The notes beneath the pieces are model-generated. The model had not been told where the DNA came from and did not search any database. It worked only from the letters and a program-made list of their open reading frames with translations. Shown here piece after piece: positions 58,108-64,000 of a stretch of DNA of 64,000 nucleotides (position 1 is its first letter; each line of letters opens with the position of its first letter). The DNA comes from Lentzea terrae. GTDB lineage: Bacteria > Actinomycetota > Actinomycetes > Mycobacteriales > Pseudonocardiaceae. Made by a program: the position numbers and the translations under genes. The stretch is taken from the NCBI RefSeq assembly GCF_003265345.1, contig NZ_QFWW01000020.1, positions 249,566 through 313,565 of the forward strand, given 5' to 3'.

Positions 58108-59652
58108 TCAGGAGACCAGCGACAGGCCGCGGCGCACCGGTTCGGAGACAACGGGCTCGGCTGACGGCACGACGACTTCCTCGCCGCCGATCTCGCGGGT
58201 GATCCAGGCGCCGGACTCGACCATCACCTTGAGGGTGCGGGTGTCGAGCGCGTTGATGCGGCCGTAGTACCACTCGTCGGTGGCCAGCGAGCCCATGCGG
58301 CCTTCGAGGCGCTTCTTGATGTCCAGGACGCGCGCGAACAACGTCTGCACGAGCGCGGCGCGGTCGAACGGGCCCTGCAGGCCCTCGCGGATGCGGTCCT
58401 CGATGCCGCGCGGCACACCCTCGGAGTCGGGCATGAGCATGGTGGTCCAGGCGCGCGACTTCTCGCGGTACTGGAGCTGCTGCATGATGCCTTCGTGCTG
58501 AGCGAAGTCGGCGGCGCGGAAAGCTGAGCCGCGCCAACGCTTTTGCAGGTTCATGGCCAGCGACAGCGCGCTCTTCAAGCCCGTGTTCAAGCCACGTCCA
58601 GGCCAGAAGTGCAGGGAGTTCGCGGCGTCGCCCACGAGAAACCCGAAGGTCGAGGGGGCCAGCTGGGCGGTGAACTTCGACATCTGCTGCATGCCCAGTG
58701 TGAACGAGTTGATGCCGACGACGTCGGCCGCGCCCACGCCGAAGAAGCGCAGACCGTCGAGAATCCGGGGCCACAGGTAGGAAAGCTTGTCCACGGACGG
58801 CTTGAAGACGGCGCGGTGGCGGTCGCAGACGAAGCGCGTCCCGGAAGGCCGCATGGTGCAGCCGAACTTGCCGATGCACGCGACGGGGCCGCTGGAGCCC
58901 AGGGCCACGATTTCGGAGGCCTCCTCGCCGGTCAGGCGCATGTTGATGAAGCCGCCGCCGAGCGAGTTGAAGAGGAACCTGTTCTGGGCCACCGTCAACG
59001 GCACGGTGTGCTCGTCCGGGGCCTTGGCGTTGACGCGGATGCCCAGGACGCGCTCGTCGAGCGGCGAACCGTCCACAGAGAACAGTTCGCGGCTCGGCGT
59101 GCCGAAGAACGACGACAACGAGTCGCGCGTGGCGGAGCGGGCGCCGTCGGCGATGGCCAGGACGTGCAGGCCGTCCCAGCGGTCGGGCTTCTCGTACGCC
59201 TGCGGGACGAGTTCGATGTCGTACGCGTCCTGCGCCATGTCCAGCAGGGCGTCCTCGATCCAGCGGATCTTGATGTTGCGCGGCCGGCCCTTGGACTCCG
59301 GGGAGTCCGGGCCCAGCGGCCACATCTCGGAGAACCTGCCGGGCACGAACAGGCGCTGCCGCACAGCGGAAGGCAGTGCTGCCCACACGTTGCTCTGCAG
59401 GGTCACGACCTGCTCGCGGCGGTTGTTGCCCTCCGCGGCACCGCGCCACACCACGCGGTCGCCGCGGCGCATCCAGCGGCGGTCGTGCACGCGCAGCGCG
59501 ACCTGGTCGCCCAGCAGCGACTTCAGCGTGCACGCGAAGGCGAGACCGACCGGACCGCCACCCGCCACGTCCACGCGCAGCGGTGCCGGTCGGCGCAGCT
59601 GTGTGATCGACGCGCCCTGCTTCGGCAGCAACACCGTCATCTCGTCCGCCAT
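58108..59652 (-). CDS. FAD-dependent monooxygenase-like protein
   Basis: 514 residues. The Rossmann motif VAGGGPVGLAFA (about 30) binds FAD; IADGARSATRDSL and FLVGDAANSLHFWPGRGLNTGLKSAL correspond to the DG and GD motifs of group A flavin hydroxylases. A further about 120 residues (ADFAQHEGIMQQLQYREKSRAW to the end) form a helical C-terminal part. The substrate is unknown; there are no biosynthetic neighbours, so it may serve general or distant secondary metabolism. It is a single gene with a 110-base gap to the reductase upstream of it on the map. Confidence 0.85.
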   Translation of the reverse strand: MADEMTVLLPKQGASITQLRRPAPLRVDVAGGGPVGLAFACTLKSLLGDQVALRVHDRRWMRRGDRVVWRGAAEGNNRREQVVTLQSNVWAALPSAVRQRLFVPGRFSEMWPLGPDSPESKGRPRNIKIRWIEDALLDMAQDAYDIELVPQAYEKPDRWDGLHVLAIADGARSATRDSLSSFFGTPSRELFSVDGSPLDERVLGIRVNAKAPDEHTVPLTVAQNRFLFNSLGGGFINMRLTGEEASEIVALGSSGPVACIGKFGCTMRPSGTRFVCDRHRAVFKPSVDKLSYLWPRILDGLRFFGVGAADVVGINSFTLGMQQMSKFTAQLAPSTFGFLVGDAANSLHFWPGRGLNTGLKSALSLAMNLQKRWRGSAFRAADFAQHEGIMQQLQYREKSRAWTTMLMPDSEGVPRGIEDRIREGLQGPFDRAALVQTLFARVLDIKKRLEGRMGSLATDEWYYGRINALDTRTLKVMVESGAWITREIGGEEVVVPSAEPVVSEPVRRGLSLVS

Positions 59653-59710
59653 GACCCCGTCCCCCTTGATCCGTTCGACGGCGGGAACACGTAGCGAGAC
59701 GGGTGACGGT

Positions 59711-59884
59711 TCAACGAGATTCGAGGAAGTTTTGCCAAGCCGCAGAAGAGAAGGTCAGCACGCCTCCGGAGGGGTTCTTCGAATCACGAACAAGAGCGTC
59801 GGAGGACAGCGACACCTCGACGCAGTCGCTGTCCTCCGCACCACCGCTGTAGCTGCTCTTACGCCAAGTGCGTTCCTGCGTCAT
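59711..59884 (-). CDS. DUF397 protein
   Basis: 57 residues: TQERTWRKSSYSGGAEDSDC, VRDSKNPSGGVLTFSSAAW, the standard DUF397 form. In actinomycetes these small proteins are encoded beside XRE/DUF5753 regulators and probably act as their partner (reported pairs such as WhiJ-like systems in Streptomyces affect development and behave like toxin-antitoxin partners). Start ATG 59884 lies 26 bases inside the preceding regulator gene. Confidence 0.95.
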   Translation of the reverse strand: MTQERTWRKSSYSGGAEDSDCVEVSLSSDALVRDSKNPSGGVLTFSSAAWQNFLESR

Positions 59885-60707
59885 CGAGGTCCTCTCGCGG
59901 TCGGCCGACGTACTCCGCCAGCTTGCTCCGCGATTGTTCCTCATCCAAGGCAACCTCAGCCAAACGGTCGAACAGCAGCCTGATGCGCACAATCGCACCT
60001 GGATCCTGCACGAAGATGTTCGCGTGGTCGGTGTCGACGAACCCCACAGGCATCGCCTTCTCGTACTCCCACAACGTGCAACTCGACGCGATCACCGGCA
60101 CATCCGCGGGGATGATCCGGACGAGGCGCGCGCTGAACAGCAGCCGGAGGTACTGGTCCTCCATGATCTGCTCATCACCGATCCGCGTTTGCAGTGCGTG
60201 CTCGTGGACGTAGAACAAGCAATCCGGCCGATCGTGTCGCCGCAGGATCGCCTGACGATCGGTCCGATGCTGAACCAGCGTCGGGATGCGATCCTCTGTC
60301 ACCAGGCCGGCGACCCGGTAGACGCCGTCTGCGTATTCCGGCGTCTGCAGAAGGCCCGGCACAGCCTGCGCGTCGTAGCGAATGATCTTCGTGGCCGTCG
60401 ACTCGGCCATCGCGAGCGTGCGCAGGTTGTCCGGCACCTGCACGATGTATTCCTCGAAGGCGTTGCGATACTTCCGCTTGAAGTCCTCGAAGTAGTCGAT
60501 GTCCTTGCCACACATGGACAAGTACTGCACGAGGTCGATCTCGCTCGCGCGGTACTTGCCGGTCTCGACGGTGGAGAGCTTGCTCGGGTCCCAGCCCAGC
60601 CGGACGGCGAGTGCGGCACCGGACAAACCGGTGCAGGTTTCGCGCAGGCGGCGTAGTTCGTCGCCCAGATCCCGGCTGTACGCGGTGGATGGAGTAGTCG
60701 TGGCCAT
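59859..60707 (-). CDS. XRE-type regulator with DUF5753
   Basis: 282 residues. The helix-turn-helix (about 12-65; LGDELRRLRETCTGLSGAAL, DPSKLSTVETGKY) is followed by the DUF5753 domain (about 90-275; AQAVPGLLQTPEYADGVYR, HRTDRQAILRR, DCLFYVHEHALQTRIG). It is encoded in a pair with the overlapping DUF397 gene. The inverted repeat at 60725-60739 is a likely autoregulatory site. Confidence 0.95.
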   Translation of the reverse strand: MATTTPSTAYSRDLGDELRRLRETCTGLSGAALAVRLGWDPSKLSTVETGKYRASEIDLVQYLSMCGKDIDYFEDFKRKYRNAFEEYIVQVPDNLRTLAMAESTATKIIRYDAQAVPGLLQTPEYADGVYRVAGLVTEDRIPTLVQHRTDRQAILRRHDRPDCLFYVHEHALQTRIGDEQIMEDQYLRLLFSARLVRIIPADVPVIASSCTLWEYEKAMPVGFVDTDHANIFVQDPGAIVRIRLLFDRLAEVALDEEQSRSKLAEYVGRPREDLDDAGTHLA

Positions 60708-60724
60708 GCCATCGACGCTAGAGC

Positions 60725-60739
60725 TTGCTCCAAAAGCAA
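60725..60739. promoter_or_regulatory. Inverted repeat TTGCT-CCAAA-AGCAA upstream of the XRE gene
   Basis: Five-base arms with a five-base spacer 18 bases before the XRE start codon, in the XRE/HlyD intergenic region; a plausible operator of the XRE/DUF397 pair. Confidence 0.45.
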
Positions 60740-60840
60740 CAAGATGCTCATTCGGGTGAAAACGGAGAGCAGCTGATCTTCAGCAGACTGCCAGAGAACT
60801 CGCAGCCGCACCACAGCTTGGCAGACGACGATCCCTGCCC

Positions 60841-61905
60841 ATGACTCGACGTCGCAGATCCTTGTTGATCAACGGACTGCTGGTGGTGGTGCTCCTCGGC
60901 GCCGGTGTGGCCGGCTACCTGGTGTTCTTCGGTTCCTCCGGCAACGCCCAGACCACCGCCGCCCGCACCGCCGCGGCCGCGAACCGGGACGTGAGCGAGG
61001 TGGTGACGGCGTCCGGGACGGTGCAGAGCTCGTTCAGCGCCTCCGCGACGTTCGGCGCCGCGGGCACGGTCACCGAGATCAACGTCAAGGTCGGCGACAC
61101 GGTCACCAAGGGCCAGCAGCTCGCGAAGCTCGACTCCACGCAGGCGCAGCTGCAGGTCGACATCGCGCAGGACAACCTCGACACAGCAGCGTTGAAGGGC
61201 ACGGCCACCACGGCGTACCGGCAGGCCGAGCTCGCGTTGAAGCAGGCGCAGGACACGCTCGCGGGCACCACGCTGACGGCGCCCGGCGACGGCACGATCA
61301 CGTCGATCACCGGGTCCGTCGGGCAGAAGGTCGGCAGCAACGCCGCGTCCGGGTTCGTCGTCGTGACGGACCTGAAGAACCTCGTGCTGCACGCCAACGT
61401 CTCCGAGTCCGACGTCAGCAAGCTCAAGGCCGACCAGGCCGCGACCGTCACGGTCAACGCCATGCAGGGGCAGCCGATCCAGGCCAAGGTCGCGCAGGTC
61501 GACCTCACCCCCACGACGTCGAACAACGTCGTCCAGTACGGCGTCACGCTGTCCCTGACCGCACCGCCGGCCGGGCTGCGGCCTGGTCAGTCGGCGAGCG
61601 TCGAGGTCACCGTCGCGGCAGCCACCAACGTCCTCGCCGTCCCCGCTGCGGCCGTCCAGACGGCTAACGGCCAAAGCACCGTGCAGGTCATGGAGAACGG
61701 CGCGGAGACCCGCAAGGCCGTGGAAGTCGGCGTGCGCGGCGACCAGTACGTGGAGATCAAGTCCGGTCTGACCGCCAGCCAAGAGGTCGTGCTGCCGCCG
61801 GTCACCACCTCGACCAACCAGAACCGTCAGCAGCAACAGCAGGGCAACCTGCCCGGCACCGGCGGCCAGCGCAACGGCGGCGGCTTCACCGGGACCGGTC
61901 GATGA
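60841..61905 (+). CDS. HlyD/MacA-type efflux adaptor (membrane fusion protein)
   Basis: 354 residues. An N-terminal membrane anchor (about 8-27) is followed by the biotinyl-lipoyl-like region (ASATFGAAGTVTEINVKVGD), a short helical hairpin (TQAQLQVDIAQDNLDTAALK to LKQAQDTLAGTTL), beta-barrel and C-terminal membrane-proximal domains, and a Gln/Gly-rich tail. It connects the ABC pump to the cell exterior in this Gram-positive organism. The ATPase gene starts four bases before its stop codon; co-translation is likely. Confidence 0.92.
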   Translation: MTRRRRSLLINGLLVVVLLGAGVAGYLVFFGSSGNAQTTAARTAAAANRDVSEVVTASGTVQSSFSASATFGAAGTVTEINVKVGDTVTKGQQLAKLDSTQAQLQVDIAQDNLDTAALKGTATTAYRQAELALKQAQDTLAGTTLTAPGDGTITSITGSVGQKVGSNAASGFVVVTDLKNLVLHANVSESDVSKLKADQAATVTVNAMQGQPIQAKVAQVDLTPTTSNNVVQYGVTLSLTAPPAGLRPGQSASVEVTVAAATNVLAVPAAAVQTANGQSTVQVMENGAETRKAVEVGVRGDQYVEIKSGLTASQEVVLPPVTTSTNQNRQQQQQGNLPGTGGQRNGGGFTGTGR

Positions 61906-62597
61906 GCCCGGTGATCGAGGTCAGGGACCTCCGCAAGACGTACGGCGCGGGCGACACGGCCGTGCACGCGTTGCGGGGCCTGGATCTCACGGTCGAGCAG
62001 GGCGAGTACATCGCGATCATGGGCGCGTCCGGGTCGGGGAAGTCGACGCTGCTCAACATCCTCGGCTGCCTCGACGTGCCGACGTCCGGCAAGTACCTCC
62101 TGGACGGGATCGACACCGGGGACTTCGACGAGGAGCAGCTTTCGTTGCTGCGCAACCGGAAGATCGGGTTCGTCTTCCAGTCCTTCAACTTGGTGCCGCG
62201 CACGACGGCACTGGCGAACGTCGAGCTCCCGCTGGTGTACGCGGGAGTTCGACGTGCCCAACGTCGAGAGAGAGCGCTCGCTGCGCTCGACCTCGTTGGT
62301 CTCACAGACCGCACTCACCACCGACCCAACGAACTGTCTGGCGGGCAACAACAACGCGTCGCCATCGCACGTGCGCTCGTCACGTCGCCCGCGATCGTGC
62401 TCGCCGACGAACCGACCGGCAACCTCGACACCGACTCCAGCCGCGAGGTCCTGGGCATCCTCGACCGCCTCAACGCCAGCGGTCGCACCGTCGTGCTGAT
62501 CACGCACGAGGACTCGGTCGCAGCACACGCGATGCGCACGGTCCGTGTGGTCGACGGCTGTGTTCACTCAGACGGGGTCGCGGGGGTGCTGGTGTGA
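61902..62597 (+). CDS. ABC transporter ATP-binding protein, MacB/LolD type
   Basis: 231 residues with Walker A GASGSGKSTLLNIL, Q-loop FVFQSFNLVP, signature LSGGQQQRVAIA, Walker B IVLADEPTGNLD and His switch VVLITHED. The LolD/MacB subtype pairs with FtsX-like permeases. It overlaps both neighbours by four bases. Confidence 0.95.
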   Translation: MSPVIEVRDLRKTYGAGDTAVHALRGLDLTVEQGEYIAIMGASGSGKSTLLNILGCLDVPTSGKYLLDGIDTGDFDEEQLSLLRNRKIGFVFQSFNLVPRTTALANVELPLVYAGVRRAQRRERALAALDLVGLTDRTHHRPNELSGGQQQRVAIARALVTSPAIVLADEPTGNLDTDSSREVLGILDRLNASGRTVVLITHEDSVAAHAMRTVRVVDGCVHSDGVAGVLV

Positions 62598-63784
62598 GGA
62601 TCTTCGAAATCGCCGCGTTCGCCGTACGTGGCTTGACCGCCAACAAGATGCGGTCCGGCCTCACCACACTCGGCATCCTGATCGGCGTCGCGTCGGTGAT
62701 CCTGCTGATCGCGGTCGGCAACGGCGCGTCCAGCGCGGTGCAGCAGAGCATCGCCGGGCTCGGCACGAACATCCTGACGATCAGCCCGCTGCGCGCCCAG
62801 CCCGGCAGCACGGTCAAGCCGCTGACCACGGCCGATGCCGCAGCGCTGGTCGGCCCCGACTCCCCCGACGTCAAGTACGCGTCGCCGGTCGTGTCGGCCC
62901 AGGCGACCGCCGGTTACGGCACGACCAGTTACGCGATCAGCCAGTTCATCGGCTCCGACCCGCGCTACTTCGAGACCACGAACAGCGCGGTCGCCCAGGG
63001 CAACCTGTTCTCCGACAACGACGTCCAGCAGGCGCGCAAGGTCGTCGTGATCGGCGCGACCGTGGCAACGCAGCTCTTTCCCGGCCTCGATCCGATCGGG
63101 AAGTCCATGCTGGTCAACAACATCCCGTTCACCGTCATCGGCGTGTTGGCGGCCAAGGGTTCCAGCGGACTGCAGGACGCCGACGACATGGCCGTCGCAC
63201 CACTCACGACCACGCAGAACGCGTTGACCGGCTACGGCAGCCTCACCCAGATCGTGGTGCAGGCTCGCTCAGCCGACGCGTTGCCGAACGCGCAGGCCCA
63301 GGTCACCACGATCCTCAACGGCCGGCACAAGATCACCACCACACCCGACTACCGGATCCTCAGCCAGGACCAGCTGCTCACCGCGCGGACCGCGACGACG
63401 GAGACGTTCACCGTGCTGCTCGCGTCGGTGGCCGCGATCTCGTTGCTGGTGGGCGGGATCGGCATCACGAACATCATGCTGGTCACCGTCACCGAACGGA
63501 TCCGCGAGATCGGCATCCGCAAGGCCGTCGGCGCGCCCCGGTCGTCGATCCTGGGCCAGTTCCTGATCGAGGCGACGCTGCTGAGCCTGTTCGGCGGGGC
63601 GCTGGGCGTGGCCGCGGGCCTGATCGGCAGCCAGTTCACCATCGCGGGCATCAAACCCGTGCTCGTGCCGTCGTCGGTGCTGCTCGCGTTCGCGGTGTCG
63701 GCGTTGATCGGCCTGTTCTTCGGCAGTTACCCCGCCTCGCGCGCGGCGAAGCTCCGTCCCATCGAAGCCCTCAGGCATGAATAG
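62594..63784 (+). CDS. FtsX-like ABC permease, MacB membrane subunit type
   Basis: 396 residues: a first membrane segment (about 18-40), a large extracytoplasmic MacB-PCD domain (about 45-240), and three C-terminal membrane segments (about 275-385; LLASVAAISLLVGGIGITNIM and LLAFAVSALIGLFFGSYP). RIREIGIRKAVGAP is the typical cytoplasmic coupling motif. With the adaptor and ATPase it makes a MacAB-like mechanotransmission pump, probably for peptides or lipids. Confidence 0.94.
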   Translation: MRIFEIAAFAVRGLTANKMRSGLTTLGILIGVASVILLIAVGNGASSAVQQSIAGLGTNILTISPLRAQPGSTVKPLTTADAAALVGPDSPDVKYASPVVSAQATAGYGTTSYAISQFIGSDPRYFETTNSAVAQGNLFSDNDVQQARKVVVIGATVATQLFPGLDPIGKSMLVNNIPFTVIGVLAAKGSSGLQDADDMAVAPLTTTQNALTGYGSLTQIVVQARSADALPNAQAQVTTILNGRHKITTTPDYRILSQDQLLTARTATTETFTVLLASVAAISLLVGGIGITNIMLVTVTERIREIGIRKAVGAPRSSILGQFLIEATLLSLFGGALGVAAGLIGSQFTIAGIKPVLVPSSVLLAFAVSALIGLFFGSYPASRAAKLRPIEALRHE

Positions 63785-63794
63785 GGAGATTTCT

Positions 63795-64000
63795 GTGACC
63801 AACCCACTCGACCAGCCGCTCGAGAACGACATCTCGGCAGAACTGAAGGAGCGCAAGACCGGATTCGGCAAGTCCACGATCATCCTGGGTGTCGCGGTGC
63901 TCGCCATCGTCGCGTTCGTCGGCGGGGTGTTCGTGCAGAAGTCCTTCGGCTCCGCGCAAACTCTCCAGAACGCCGCACGCCAGTTCAACGGCACGCCGCC
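63795..64000 (+). CDS. Single-pass membrane protein of the efflux operon, N-terminal part
   Basis: Frame open to the right edge (about 68 codons). It begins TNPLDQPLENDISAELKERK, then a basic stretch and a membrane segment STIILGVAVLAIVAFVGGVF, and continues extracytoplasmically. GTG 63795 follows AGGGAGA by six bases and the permease stop codon by ten bases, so it is the fourth gene of the efflux operon; in related operons a small membrane protein occupies this place, function unknown. Confidence 0.75.
   Translation, partial: MTNPLDQPLENDISAELKERKTGFGKSTIILGVAVLAIVAFVGGVFVQKSFGSAQTLQNAARQFNGTP

Overview
The window is high-GC (about 70% by eye) actinomycete chromosome with GTG/TTG starts, ATGA/GTGA translational coupling, a DUF222 '13E12' protein, XRE/DUF5753-DUF397 pairs, a subtilisin-inhibitor-like protein, PASTA-less receptor kinases and secreted glycosidases. 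This fits a filamentous Pseudonocardiales such as Lentzea, Saccharothrix or Actinosynnema; the genus is an inference. No rRNA, tRNA, CRISPR array, IS element or phage gene was seen, and no gene-free stretch exceeds 300 bases.

Left part, 1-10.7 kb: a DUF222 fragment, then an eight-gene minus-strand glycan-use operon. In transcription order it encodes an enolase-superfamily sugar-acid dehydratase, a GH27 secreted galactosidase with a carbohydrate-binding tail, two sugar ABC permeases, a GH95 fucosidase, a CE7 acetyl esterase, the sugar-binding lipoprotein and a GntR/FCD regulator. A good promoter (TTGACA-17-TTCAAT) is followed at once by the perfect palindrome ATCCTATAGGAT, a likely GntR operator, and preceded by a cre-like LacI-type site.

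10.8-22.6 kb: single genes and small units. They include an SRPBCC protein, a 2-hydroxyacid dehydrogenase, a DUF3291 protein, a TetR regulator diverging from a small membrane protein over two tandem operators, a secreted lipase, a Ca2+/H+ antiporter, an SSI-type protease inhibitor, a D,D-carboxypeptidase, a second TetR, a membrane protein with an unusual cytosolic domain, a lipoprotein, and a GH3 glucosidase behind CebR-like and LacI-like operators.

22.6-37.4 kb is the most remarkable region: a seven-gene, tightly overlapping minus-strand cluster. Two megasynthases resemble PUFA/secondary-lipid synthases. PKS1 is tandem nitronate-monooxygenase-like enoyl reductase-KS-AT-ACP-ACP-KR; PKS2 is KS-AT-DH with a fragment resembling half a phosphopantetheinyl transferase. 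They are followed by a free ACP, an alpha/beta hydrolase, an MGT-type glycosyltransferase, a membrane-anchored methyltransferase and a galactokinase-like protein whose signature has decayed. The expected product is a glycosylated, methylated polyketide or lipid. Just upstream of PKS1 lies a heavily broken zinc alcohol dehydrogenase gene.

38.2-47 kb: a double SnoaL-like protein diverging from an AraC regulator, a PP2C-like phosphatase, an APH-type kinase, a winged-helix protein, a MerR-thioredoxin-Na+/H+ antiporter-nucleoside kinase run, and a PadR regulator diverging from a lipoprotein over palindromic operators. 47-51 kb: an FHA-winged-helix protein, a transmembrane Ser/Thr kinase and a secreted GH16 glucanase, with three copies of a 12-base motif in this neighbourhood. 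51-55 kb: an ABC exporter with two permeases and a two-component system. 55-64 kb: a WYL regulator, alpha/beta hydrolase plus PIN-domain protein, a DHFR-like reductase, an FAD monooxygenase, an XRE/DUF397 pair and a MacA/MacB-like efflux operon that runs off the right edge.
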